A DNA stretch of 64,000 nt from the NCBI RefSeq assembly GCF_047795645.1, contig NZ_CP181045.1, positions 3,720,001-3,784,000 on the forward strand, in the 5' to 3' direction. Below are positions 8,923-16,539 of this stretch, in pieces. The translations under genes and the position numbers were made by a program. Position 1 is the stretch's first letter, and the number at the start of each line of letters is the position of its first letter. The notes under the pieces are model-generated. The model was not told the origin of the DNA and did not search any database. It saw only the letters and a program-made list of their open reading frames with translations. The DNA comes from Salipaludibacillus sp047795645. GTDB lineage: Bacteria; Bacillota; Bacilli; Bacillales; Salisediminibacteriaceae.

Positions 8923-8950
8923 ATCATATCACGATTTTATTGATAATCAA
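8923..8950 (-). promoter_or_regulatory. probable promoter of the argS leader
   Basis: TTGATT (8945-8950) and TATGAT (8923-8928) are separated by 16 bp on the minus strand. They lie about 35 bp upstream of the first T-box stem. The match is moderate but the placement is right. Confidence 0.5.
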
Positions 8951-8984
8951 GAAGAGATGCTAAAGTTTTTTACTGACTTACTAG

Positions 8985-9029
8985 CTAGTAAATAAAATTA
9001 GCACCTACATTTATGCTACGCAGGTGCTA
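8985..9029 (-). terminator. terminator after desR
   Basis: TAGCACCT (8999-9006) and AGGTGCTA (9022-9029) form an 8-bp stem. On the minus strand it is followed by ATTTTATTT. It ends the des-desKR unit. Confidence 0.75.
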
Positions 9030-9049
9030 GGATTTCTATGTTCAGCATA

Positions 9050-9649
9050 CTAAGACCAGCCTTTTTCTTTGAACACAGTGATTGCTTCGATACGATTGCT
9101 CACTTCAAGTTTTTCAAGAATAGAGGAAATATAATTTCGGACAGTACCGTTCGTGAGGTAAAGTTGATTAGCTATTTCTTTTGTACTTTTACCTTCTGAC
9201 ATTAACTTTAACACTTCACTTTCCCGATCAGTCAAAGGATTCTGCGGACTATAAAACTCATCCACAAGTTCTGGTGCATAAATTCGTCGACCATTCATCA
9301 CGCTTCGAATCGCACTTGCAAGTTCTTCACTTGGACTATCCTTTAACATATATGCATTCACTCCAGCTTTTACGGCCCTTTGAAAGTAACCTGACCTAGC
9401 AAACGTCGTTAAGATCATGAATTTACAGTCGCTTTCGCCTTTCAACTCTTCTGCTGCATCTAGTCCACTTTTTTTCGGCATTTCAATATCCATAATACAA
9501 ACATCCGGCTTTTGCTCACGAACCAAAGTTACCACATCTTCACCATTGGCTGCACTGCCTACGACAGTCATATCTTCCTCTAAATCAAGGAGTGAAGAAA
9601 GAGCCCCCAATAGCATTTTCTGATCTTCAGCAATGACAATTCGAATCAT
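9050..9649 (-). CDS. desR: two-component response regulator DesR
   Basis: Cytoplasmic response regulator of the membrane-fluidity system (199 aa, the same length as B. subtilis DesR). The receiver domain has IAEDQ at its start and the phosphoacceptor Asp54 in CIMDIEMP. It is followed by a LuxR-type HTH with NPLTDRESEVLKLMSEGKST (about 135-154) and GTVRNYISSILEKLEV. When phosphorylated by DesK it is expected to activate the desaturase gene upstream. It starts 5 nt after the desK stop, with its AGGAGG inside the end of desK, so the two are probably translationally coupled. Residue-level similarity to DesR (TTFARSGYFQRAVKAGVNAY) is strong. Confidence 0.95.
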   Translation of the reverse strand: MIRIVIAEDQKMLLGALSSLLDLEEDMTVVGSAANGEDVVTLVREQKPDVCIMDIEMPKKSGLDAAEELKGESDCKFMILTTFARSGYFQRAVKAGVNAYMLKDSPSEELASAIRSVMNGRRIYAPELVDEFYSPQNPLTDRESEVLKLMSEGKSTKEIANQLYLTNGTVRNYISSILEKLEVSNRIEAITVFKEKGWS

Positions 9650-9654
9650 CTTTC

Positions 9655-10785
9655 CTACCTCCTGTCTTTATTTTGATGATCCCCAGGAACATTAATTACA
9701 AGTGTGGTGCCATTTTCGGCATGTATATCAAGATTTCCATTTACAAATTCGAGTCTTTCTTTCATTCCTTTTATCCCGCTCTTTTTTTTACGGTCTTTCG
9801 TCGCGCCTATCCCAATACCGTTATCATAAACTTTTACAGCAAGGCCCGTATCCCCTGGTTCAACTATAATCGAACAAGATGAAGCTCCACTATGTTTAAC
9901 TATGTTGGTAACTGCTTCTTTCACACACATACTGACAACATTTTCTGCGATCAACGACGTATTTGGCAATTGCAATGATCCTTCAAATTTAAACTCAATA
10001 TTAGCCGCTTGTAATATTTGTTCGACTCGTTGAATTTCATCTTCTAGTTTCGTTCCACGCATCTCCGTCACCAGTTCACGCACTTCTTTCAAGGCAGTTC
10101 TTGCTGTTATTTGCACATCTTTTATTTCATCTCTAGCTTTATCTGGCTGTTTATTAATCAGTTTTGCTGCCAAATCACTTTTCAATCCAATTAATGAAAG
10201 TTTCTGACCGAGAGTGTCATGTAAATCTCGTGAGATTCGTTGTCGTTCTTCTAGCTTAACTAATTCGGAAATTCTTTTGTTCGCATCCTTTAATTGCCCT
10301 TGAAGTTTCTCTTCTTTATTCTTATTATATGTGCTCACGGGTAGAAGAATCACCGCAATCATACTCAGAAAAACAAAAGGTAGTTGCGTGATAAATACAC
10401 TGGTGTGAAAGAAGAAACCATATGTACTTGTAGCGAATGTGGCAACTAGTAGAATAATGTATAAAGTCAAGAAGGCAGACCACTTTCTTAATGTACCGAT
10501 GAAAAAGGCTAGAAACAAAAAGAAATATATGTAACCAAACAGTAAACTCATCACGGTTGATATTGCTATTTGCAAACTTGCACCTAAGTAGACAAGCCAT
10601 CCATGAGAGGCAAACGACAACACGTAACAAAGAAAGTAACCAAGAACCATCGCAACCCCAAGGCTGATTTCAGGTGTAGATGAGTCTTGAACAATAAAAT
10701 AAAAAGGGAGGATGTAAAAAACTACCCAAACATAGGGACTGAGCCCGGTGTTTTTGCGAACTTTCCAATTCCATTTTTCTACCAT
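9655..10785 (-). CDS. desK: membrane thermosensor histidine kinase DesK
   Basis: Sensor kinase and phosphatase that reads membrane order, for instance after cold shock (376 aa; B. subtilis DesK is 370). About five membrane helices fill residues 17-150. They are followed by a HisKA_3 dimerisation helix with the phosphoacceptor His189 in RISRDLHDTLGQ and a HATPase_c domain (CVKEAVTNIVKHSGAS; DNGIGIG). ATG 10785 is chosen because GAGGG lies 9 nt upstream; the frame extends to 10848 without a better site. The desaturase des lies immediately upstream and desR immediately downstream, the classical des-desK-desR order. Confidence 0.94.
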   Translation of the reverse strand: MVEKWNWKVRKNTGLSPYVWVVFYILPFYFIVQDSSTPEISLGVAMVLGYFLCYVLSFASHGWLVYLGASLQIAISTVMSLLFGYIYFFLFLAFFIGTLRKWSAFLTLYIILLVATFATSTYGFFFHTSVFITQLPFVFLSMIAVILLPVSTYNKNKEEKLQGQLKDANKRISELVKLEERQRISRDLHDTLGQKLSLIGLKSDLAAKLINKQPDKARDEIKDVQITARTALKEVRELVTEMRGTKLEDEIQRVEQILQAANIEFKFEGSLQLPNTSLIAENVVSMCVKEAVTNIVKHSGASSCSIIVEPGDTGLAVKVYDNGIGIGATKDRKKKSGIKGMKERLEFVNGNLDIHAENGTTLVINVPGDHQNKDRR

Positions 10786-10915
10786 CCTTATCATCCCTCG
10801 TTTCTTCAAACTTCTTTGTTGATAGTTTAGCACAAAATGAAACGTCAATCAGACAGGAGTGTTACCCCTAAAAGATTGACGTAACCCTTTTATCGGTCGC
10901 GCTTAATTTCACTGA

Positions 10916-11959
10916 TTAATTAGTTCTGATACTTTCTTGTTCCTTTAAATTATCAACAGACGAGTGCAGGATTTTCTTTGCCTGTTTAAACGAAACAAAT
11001 CTTTTTGACTGTTCGTCCCATAGCCGGTAGCTGAGCGACTTGAAACTTGTAGCAAGCGTAATTGTTGTCGCTTTTTGCAAAGGTGGTGCTGCTTCGTGTG
11101 CCTTTTCCAAGTGATAGTTCGGAACTCTCGGGCTTAAGTGATGCACATGGTGAAAACCAATGTTTCCAGATATCCATTGCAACACTTTAGGCAATTTATA
11201 ATAGGAACTTCCTTCTACCGCTGCCTGAACAAAACTCCACTCATCATCGTGCTCGAAATAAGAGTCTTCAAATTGATGTTGCACATAAAATAACCAAATC
11301 CCTAGCATCCCAGATACAAGAAACACTGGAAACTGCATAATAAAAAGTGTTTGCCAACCAATGATTAAGCCCAATATAGTATATAAACCAACGATAGAAA
11401 GATTTGTCACATATGTGTTGATTCTTTCTTTACGTTTTGCTCCTTTTGTATTTAGACGATATTGAATCATAAATACGGCAATTGGACCTATACCCAACAT
11501 CATGACTGGGTGACGATAAATTCGATACTTTAACTTTGTCCATTTGGATGCTTCTTTGTATTCATCAACAGTCAATAGCCACATGTCACCAGTTCCTCGT
11601 TTATCTAAGTTACTACTCGTTGCATGGTGAGTATTATGACTATTTTTCCACTGTTCATAAGGAACAAGAGTTAAAACACCAGTGATTGTCCCTAATATAT
11701 CATTCGCTTTTCGACTTTTGAAAAATGATTGGTGGCAGCAATCATGAAAGATAATAAACGTCCGCACCAAAAATCCACCTGTGACAATCAAAATTGGTAA
11801 GGTAATCCAATAAGATATGGAAAGAGTTAAATACGCGATATACCATAACATTATTAATGGAACAATTGTATTTAATACTTGTTTTATACTAGCACTTTGA
11901 TCTGTTTTTGCATATGGAGCGACCTCTTTTTTTAACTGCGCAATACTTGATTTACTCAT
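10916..11959 (-). CDS. des: acyl-lipid fatty acid desaturase Des
   Basis: Integral membrane di-iron desaturase that introduces a cis double bond (Delta-5 in B. subtilis) into phospholipid acyl chains to keep the membrane fluid in the cold. The three histidine boxes are visible: HDCCH (72-76), HNTHH (108-112) and HHVHH near residue 265, set among hydrophobic segments. ATG 11959 has TAGGAGG 10 nt upstream; the longer frame to 12010 overlaps the promoter. It is 347 aa, close to the 352 of B. subtilis Des. The desKR pair follows after 130 bp, and a DesR-like inverted repeat lies in the promoter region. Confidence 0.95.
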   Translation of the reverse strand: MSKSSIAQLKKEVAPYAKTDQSASIKQVLNTIVPLIMLWYIAYLTLSISYWITLPILIVTGGFLVRTFIIFHDCCHQSFFKSRKANDILGTITGVLTLVPYEQWKNSHNTHHATSSNLDKRGTGDMWLLTVDEYKEASKWTKLKYRIYRHPVMMLGIGPIAVFMIQYRLNTKGAKRKERINTYVTNLSIVGLYTILGLIIGWQTLFIMQFPVFLVSGMLGIWLFYVQHQFEDSYFEHDDEWSFVQAAVEGSSYYKLPKVLQWISGNIGFHHVHHLSPRVPNYHLEKAHEAAPPLQKATTITLATSFKSLSYRLWDEQSKRFVSFKQAKKILHSSVDNLKEQESIRTN

Positions 11960-12024
11960 AAAAACGAGCCTCCTAAGTTCATGTGTCACTATTTTTATTT
12001 TACAATTCATGATTTCATCATTCT

Positions 12025-12099
12025 ATAATATGAATTGTAATAAATCTCAGACAACCTAGTAAGTCATAAACGTCAAAAAATGAGTATGACAAATGTCAT
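12025..12099 (-). promoter_or_regulatory. des promoter with inverted repeat, candidate DesR operator
   Basis: TTGTCT (12049-12054) and TATTAT (12025-12030) form a weak minus-strand promoter at 18-bp spacing. About 30-50 bp upstream of the -35 lies a perfect inverted repeat, ATGACA-AA-TGTCAT (12086-12099). An activator site just upstream of a weak -35 is what is expected for DesR control. The assignment is inferred from position and symmetry. Confidence 0.55.
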
Positions 12100-12151
12100 A
12101 TAAGTATTGTGATAATATCATTACTGTTTCCTCCCATTATTTCAGGCCAAA

Positions 12152-12192
12152 AAAAGCAATGGAGTGAGCAAGTCGCACACTCCATTGCTTTT
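12152..12192 (-). terminator. bidirectional terminator after the ferritin gene
   Basis: A 15-bp perfect stem (AAAAGCAATGGAGTG with its complement) surrounds an 11-nt loop. A-rich and T-rich flanks on both sides suit both strands. It serves the ferritin gene on the minus strand. Confidence 0.85.
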
Positions 12193-12213
12193 AAAATTTA
12201 TAACATTACGTTC

Positions 12214-12720
12214 CTAGTTTTCACTCGCATCAAATCTTCGCTTACCAAGCTCAGCTTCCAACATATAAAAGGCGTTGCTATCATTTTCAATTCGCTGAAG
12301 CTTTTGGATCAAGTTATCAAATGTTGCTTCTTCCTCGACTTGTTCTTCAATAAACCAGTTTAAGAATGTCATCGTTGCATGCTCACGTTGGTCTAAAGCC
12401 ATGTCAGCAAGCTTATAAATTCGCTTTGTCACTTCTTTTTCATGTTCTAGTGATTTTTCAAAGGAATCTAAAACAGATGAAAAGTCATTATTAGGTGTTG
12501 GCATACTAGTTATTATCGCTCTCTCACCTAAATCATTAATAAAATTGTAAAATTTCATCGCATGAGATCGTTCTTCTTCCGCTTGTGTTAGAAAGAAATC
12601 TGCAAAACCATCGAGCCCCTCACCGGAACAATAAGCTGCTGTAGCGAGATACGCATGTGCAGAATAAAATTCATAATTCATTTGATCATTTAATCCTTTA
12701 GCTAACTCTTTCGTGACCAT
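12214..12720 (-). CDS. ftnA: ferritin, non-haem iron storage protein
   Basis: Ferritin subunit that oxidises Fe(II) and stores it in a 24-mer shell (168 aa). Ferroxidase residues are in place: Glu17 (NYEFYSAHAYL), Glu50 and His53 (AEEERSH), with later acidic positions in LEHEKEV and IEEQVEEE. ATG 12720 is taken with GGTGA about 6 nt upstream; TTG and GTG codons at 12732 and 12729 are alternatives. The small Fur-controlled fbpA-like gene lies 220 bp upstream on the same strand with no terminator between them, so the two may share a transcript. That would put an iron-storage protein under a Fur-repressed promoter, unless it has its own promoter. Confidence 0.93.
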   Translation of the reverse strand: MVTKELAKGLNDQMNYEFYSAHAYLATAAYCSGEGLDGFADFFLTQAEEERSHAMKFYNFINDLGERAIITSMPTPNNDFSSVLDSFEKSLEHEKEVTKRIYKLADMALDQREHATMTFLNWFIEEQVEEEATFDNLIQKLQRIENDSNAFYMLEAELGKRRFDASEN

Positions 12721-12940
12721 ATTAATCACCAACCCTTTAGATTTTATAGTTTCTTAACGATCTTACTTTAAACTAAGCATAACATTATACGTATACCTAT
12801 GCCTAATCATACACTAACTGATTCCTCTCTTGCCATTTAAATACAAAGTATTCAACCATGGCAATGTGGAAGATTCGAAAATTTATTAGTGAGGATTTTT
12901 CTGAAATTCTTTTTATTGTTTAACGCTTACCTTCAAAAAA

Positions 12941-13117
12941 TCATAGTCCCCCTTCATCTTTTGGAGTCTTCTTTTTTTCTTCTAATAACTTTTTTAACGT
13001 TGAAGTTGAACATTCATACAATTGACAATCCCTACATTTATAAACGCCTTTATCCAAAAGTGTCTCTATAATGCAATCGCGTTGACAATTGAAATCTATA
13101 CCCTTGAGCTCTTTCAT
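12941..13117 (-). CDS. fbpA: small Fur-regulated protein, FbpA-like, cysteine-rich
   Basis: A 58-aa frame starts at ATG 13117 with GTGAGG just upstream. The core IETLLDKGVYKCRDCQLYEC (17-36) resembles the LIxxLLxxGVYKxxDxQLYEL pattern I know from Fur-regulated basic protein FbpA of Bacillus, a small protein of the iron-sparing response. Five cysteines (11, 15, 28, 31, 36) stand out: CxxxC and CxxC pairs that could bind metal. The tail is Lys-rich. A consensus promoter overlapped by a Fur box lies 65-115 bp upstream, which supports both the gene and the family. Function within the family is poorly known. Confidence 0.75.
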   Translation of the reverse strand: MKELKGIDFNCQRDCIIETLLDKGVYKCRDCQLYECSTSTLKKLLEEKKKTPKDEGGL

Positions 13118-13179
13118 TCAACCTCACCCCAACTATGTGATTAAGAAAACGAAGCAATTATTCTCCTAAACATCAATCA

Positions 13180-13230
13180 AATGATAATGATAATCATTAT
13201 CATTATATATATTACATGTAATAATTTCAA
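13180..13230 (-). promoter_or_regulatory. Fur box overlapping the fbpA-like promoter
   Basis: GATAATGATAATCATTATC (13183-13201) is a perfect 19-bp Fur box, extended to 12-bp arms around one central base (13180-13204). On the minus strand TTGAAA (13225-13230), 17 bp, TATAAT (13202-13207) is a near-consensus sigma-A promoter whose -10 abuts the box. Iron-loaded Fur should block RNA polymerase here. Confidence 0.92.
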
Positions 13231-13385
13231 GTTAAATTGTCAAACTATCGATAATTGTATGTTTATAGTGCTTCTTTGTCATTCCAGTTCGCTACGTCTC
13301 ATACAAAGACATTTTAGAAGTTCATCATCTTGTCAAAACTGTTCGAATTAAACAAGTCATTAAGAAAGAGATGAAAAGCACACTA
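13231..13385. other. intergenic remainder between fbpA-like promoter and mtnU
   Basis: No complete gene is visible. A plus-strand frame without a start codon runs 13269-13403 (44 codons) and ends inside the mtnU terminator. Its translation looks protein-like (VRYVSYKDILEVHHLVKT) but there is no ribosome binding site, so at most it is a gene remnant. Confidence 0.35.
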
Positions 13386-13422
13386 AAAAAACAGGTATCC
13401 TAACAAAAGGGTTCCTGTTTTT
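13386..13422 (-). terminator. terminator after mtnU
   Basis: AAAACAGG and CCTGTTTT arms, extended by an imperfect GGTATCC/GGGTTCC inner stem, are flanked by A and T runs on both sides. It serves mtnU on the minus strand. Confidence 0.7.
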
Positions 13423-13436
13423 AAAATGACATCAGT

Positions 13437-14228
13437 TTATAGACGATACAGGTCTGTACGTCGATCTGTAAAAATTGGAATTGTCTGTCTGACTCTGTCC
13501 ACCTCAGCCATATCAATTTTTCCAAATAAAATCGTTTCTTCTTCTTCAGCTTCTGCGATTACTTCTCCCCATGGTCCTACAATAATCGAATGACCTCCAA
13601 ATTCGTTATTTGGATCTTCGCCCACCCGATTACAAGCAACTACGTAACATTGATTTTCTATTGCCCGGCTAATTAATAATGCCCTCCAGTGATCAATCCG
13701 TGGTTTCGGCCATTCAGCGACTACAAATAACACCTTCGTATCATCAAGCATATGGGTACGAATCCACTCAGGAAAACGTATATCATAACAGATCACTCCT
13801 GCACATAACTCATTCTCCAGTTGAAAGAGACCGTCACTATTCCCCTGAACAAGATATTTTTCTTCGTCCATTAATCGAAACAAGTGTGCTTTGCTGTACT
13901 CTTTAACTAGATCTCCGTTGCGATTAATCACGAGCATCGTGTTAGTAAAACCTTCTTCCGATCTTTTCGCAACAGATCCAGCTACTAAGTTAACATTGTA
14001 CTCTTTTGCCAACTTTGAAAGGAAAGCCATGCTTTTTTTCGCTTCTACATCGGCAATCTTGTCTAAAGAAGTTAAATCATATCCCGTCGACCATAACTCC
14101 GGTAGAACAATCACATCTACGTTTCCTTCACGAACGGCCTGTTTCATTCGACTCTCTACATTATTAAAGTTCTTTATAGGATCACCGAACGCAATATTCA
14201 TTTGAATTAATGCAATATTTAAACTCAC
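13437..14228 (-). CDS. mtnU: nitrilase-superfamily amidase, MtnU-like
   Basis: Carbon-nitrogen hydrolase (263 aa) with the Glu44 (VLPELW), Lys113 (YSKAHLF), Cys147 (VICYDIRFP) catalytic triad. In Bacillus the MtnU/YkrU enzyme lies beside mtnE and is thought to act as an omega-amidase that removes the alpha-ketoglutaramate formed when glutamine donates the amino group in methionine salvage. Here it is divergent from mtnE, which supports the same role. The start is GTG 14228 with AAAGGAAG 8 nt upstream. The other salvage genes (mtnK, S, W, X, B, D) are not in the window. Confidence 0.85.
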   Translation of the reverse strand: MSLNIALIQMNIAFGDPIKNFNNVESRMKQAVREGNVDVIVLPELWSTGYDLTSLDKIADVEAKKSMAFLSKLAKEYNVNLVAGSVAKRSEEGFTNTMLVINRNGDLVKEYSKAHLFRLMDEEKYLVQGNSDGLFQLENELCAGVICYDIRFPEWIRTHMLDDTKVLFVVAEWPKPRIDHWRALLISRAIENQCYVVACNRVGEDPNNEFGGHSIIVGPWGEVIAEAEEEETILFGKIDMAEVDRVRQTIPIFTDRRTDLYRL

Positions 14229-14493
14229 GCACTACACTTCCTTTGCATAATTAAAGTCTACTGAACAAATTACATATTTGTATGGAGACGTTTTTATCAG
14301 ATAGTAACCCTAGCAACAAAGGATCTTCTAGCCAAAATTTTATATACTTTCCTATTTATGAAATGAGGAAATTATGACACTAGAATCTTGTTATGTCAAG
14401 ATTCAGAATTATATAATTATAACCTTTACAAAATACGCCACATTCACTATCATTGTTAACACATAATAGGAAATTTGAGGTGTACATATTCTT
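14229..14493. other. mtnU/mtnE divergent intergenic region
   Basis: I searched by eye for an S-box (SAM riboswitch), as seen upstream of methionine-salvage genes in B. subtilis, and found none. A small inverted repeat, GAATCTTG-TTATGT-CAAGATTC (14383-14405), is present and of unknown role. Confidence 0.4.
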
Positions 14494-15669
14494 ATGGAAA
14501 TTAATTTTAAACCTTCAACTGCTTTACAACGCTTGCCAGAACAATTTTTCGCAAATCTCGTAAAAAAAGCACAGCAGTTAATGCACGATGGTCATGACGT
14601 TATTAATTTAGGGCAAGGAAACCCTGACCTTCCAACACCGCCGCACATAGTCGAAGAAGTAAAACGTGCTGCTTCAAATCCAGTCTATCACAAATACTCT
14701 CCTTTTCGTGGACAAGCTTTTTTTAAAGATGCCATCAGTCAGTTCTACAAGCGAGAATATGATGTCGATCTTGATCCTGAACGTGAAGTTGCAATTCTGT
14801 CAGGTTCTAAAACAGGGCTCGTTGAATTAAGCCAGTGCCTGTTGAATCCAGGTGATCTCGCAATACTTCCAGATCCTGGTTATCCAGATTACCTTTCTGG
14901 CTTAGCCTTAGCACATGCAAAAACAGCGTTCATGCCGCTGCAAAAGAAAAATAATTTTCTTCCAAACTATGATGAATTAAATCAGTCTACGCTCAATCAG
15001 GCTAAATTAATGTTTCTAAACTATCCAAATAATCCTACCGCTGCAATGGCTACAAAAGATTTTTTTGATGAAACGGTTTCAGTTGCTAAAAAACACAACA
15101 TTTGTGTTTGCCATGACTTCGCCTATGCTGCAATTGGTTTTGACGGGGAAAAACCAAGAAGTTTTCTGCAGTCTGATGGGGCAAAAGACGTCGGAATTGA
15201 GATGTATACCTTATCGAAAACATTTAATATGGCCGGTTGGCGTGTAGCATTTGCTGTTGGTAATGCTTCTGTCATTGAAAATATTAATTTAATTCAAGAC
15301 CATATGTACATGAGCATATTTGGGGCAATCCAGCAAGCAGCCGCACATGCACTCCTCGGTCCCCAAGATGATGTTCTTAAACTGGCTAAGACATATGAAA
15401 TGAGGCGTAATGTGTTGATTAATCAATTAGTCGATGCTGGGTGGGATGTTCAGGCGCCGTCTGGAACATTTTTTGCTTGGCTTGCTGTTCCAAGCGGGTA
15501 TACATCACAAAACTTTGCAAACATTCTCTTGGAAAAAGCCCATGTTGTAGTCGCACCAGGGATTGGTTTCGGAGAATACGGGGAAGGGTTTGTTCGCATT
15601 GGGCTCATAGCAACTGAAAGCCGACTACGTGAAGCTGCTTTAAGAATTAGAAAACTTGACCTGTTTTAA
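14494..15669 (+). CDS. mtnE: aminotransferase MtnE-like (methionine salvage)
   Basis: PLP-dependent class I/II aminotransferase (391 aa) that in B. subtilis converts 2-keto-4-methylthiobutyrate to methionine, using glutamine among other donors. The N-terminal GQGNPDLPTPPHI, the NYPNNPT segment and the PLP lysine Lys242 in SKTFNMAGWR are all present. Similarity to YkrV/MtnE is evident in HKYSPFRG and PDPGYPDYLSGLALA. GAGGTG lies 11 nt before ATG 14494. mtnU is divergent from it. It runs against the fork. Confidence 0.87.
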   Translation: MEINFKPSTALQRLPEQFFANLVKKAQQLMHDGHDVINLGQGNPDLPTPPHIVEEVKRAASNPVYHKYSPFRGQAFFKDAISQFYKREYDVDLDPEREVAILSGSKTGLVELSQCLLNPGDLAILPDPGYPDYLSGLALAHAKTAFMPLQKKNNFLPNYDELNQSTLNQAKLMFLNYPNNPTAAMATKDFFDETVSVAKKHNICVCHDFAYAAIGFDGEKPRSFLQSDGAKDVGIEMYTLSKTFNMAGWRVAFAVGNASVIENINLIQDHMYMSIFGAIQQAAAHALLGPQDDVLKLAKTYEMRRNVLINQLVDAGWDVQAPSGTFFAWLAVPSGYTSQNFANILLEKAHVVVAPGIGFGEYGEGFVRIGLIATESRLREAALRIRKLDLF

Positions 15670-15803
15670 AACTTAACTTTGAAATAGAACAAAAATAAAC
15701 ATTAAGAAAATATCAGCAAAAGTCCAATCTCATTTCTTTCCCTTTGCATACATTAATTTTAAGTGGGTTATTCCACAATGAATGAAAAAGGAGTGTATGT
15801 GTA
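15670..15803. other. short gap before the YjcZ-type gene
   Basis: No clear sigma-A promoter and no mtnE terminator hairpin are visible. The only clear element is the AAAAGGAG ribosome binding site at 15786-15793. Confidence 0.4.
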
Positions 15804-15899
15804 ATGTCTCATACTCAAGGATTAGGGTCAGGCTTTGCGTTACTCGTCGTGTTGTTTATCCTTCTAGTTATTATCGGAGCTTCATATTCAGGATATTAA
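15804..15899 (+). CDS. small YjcZ-family sporulation membrane peptide
   Basis: A 31-residue peptide: a short Gly/Ser-containing start (GLGSGFALLVVLFILLVIIG) leads into one hydrophobic helix and ends in ASYSGY. This is the layout of the YjcZ family of tiny sporulation-associated membrane proteins common in Bacillaceae (GGGFALIVVLFILLIIVG-type core). GGAG lies 10 nt upstream of ATG and a terminator follows within 15 bp, so the unit is monocistronic. The biochemical role is unknown. Confidence 0.8.
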   Translation: MSHTQGLGSGFALLVVLFILLVIIGASYSGY

Positions 15900-15912
15900 T
15901 TAGGAATTGAAT

Positions 15913-15946
15913 AAAAGGGTGTCTATTTGGCACCCTTCAATTTTTT
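15913..15946 (+). terminator. terminator after the YjcZ-type gene
   Basis: AAGGGTG (15915-15921) pairs with CACCCTT (15931-15937), followed by CAATTTTTTCT. An A-rich 5' flank lets it act for the minus strand (rlmH) as well. Confidence 0.8.
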
Positions 15947-16026
15947 CTCTCCAGTTCTATTTCTTCGCTAAAGATGCATCATCAGCTCAATTCCAATTTC
16001 CTCGTGTTCTTACATTTTCATAGTGT

Positions 16027-16506
16027 TTACTTATGGTACGCATGTCCCTTAATGATACGAAATGATCTATAAACTTGCTCAGTTAAAATTAAACGCATTA
16101 GTTGGTGTGGAAACGTCATGTTTGAGAATGATAATTGCGAATTAGCTCGTCGTAGAACCGTATCGCTCAGTCCAACCGATCCTCCAATAATAAAAGCAAC
16201 TTTGCTTTTCCCGTAAGTTGCTAATTGTTCTAATTCCTTTGCCATCTGTTCTGAACTCCATTTACTTCCTTGAATAACGAGAGCTATGACATGGGTATCC
16301 GCACTAATTTTCGCTAAAATTCGCTCACCTTCCTTCTCCTTTACTTGCTTGATATCCGCTTCATTCATGTTGTCAGGCGCTTTCTCATCTGATACTTCAA
16401 TCATATGGATATTGGTATATGATGATAAACGCTTTATGTACTCATCAATTCCTTGCTTTAAATACTTTTCTTTTAACTTACCAACGGCAATAATCGAAAT
16501 GTTCAT
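16027..16506 (-). CDS. rlmH: 23S rRNA (pseudouridine1915-N3)-methyltransferase RlmH
   Basis: SPOUT-class methyltransferase (159 aa) acting on pseudouridine 1915 in helix 69 of 23S rRNA within assembled ribosomes. It is diagnosed by VALVIQGSKWSSE, the knot segment FIIGGSVGLSD and the C-terminal MTFPHQLMRLILTEQVYRSF. ATG 16506 follows AAAGGAGCGG and is preferred over the in-frame start at 16536. As in B. subtilis (yydA), it follows htrC and the small yyzF gene on the same strand. A DnaA-box cluster begins directly upstream. Confidence 0.96.
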   Translation of the reverse strand: MNISIIAVGKLKEKYLKQGIDEYIKRLSSYTNIHMIEVSDEKAPDNMNEADIKQVKEKEGERILAKISADTHVIALVIQGSKWSSEQMAKELEQLATYGKSKVAFIIGGSVGLSDTVLRRANSQLSFSNMTFPHQLMRLILTEQVYRSFRIIKGHAYHK

Positions 16507-16539
16507 TTTCCGCTCCTTTTTTAGAGTTATCCCCAAAAC

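Noticed and set aside
14229..14493. SAM riboswitch before mtnE
   Set aside because: None of the conserved S-box segments could be found on either strand.
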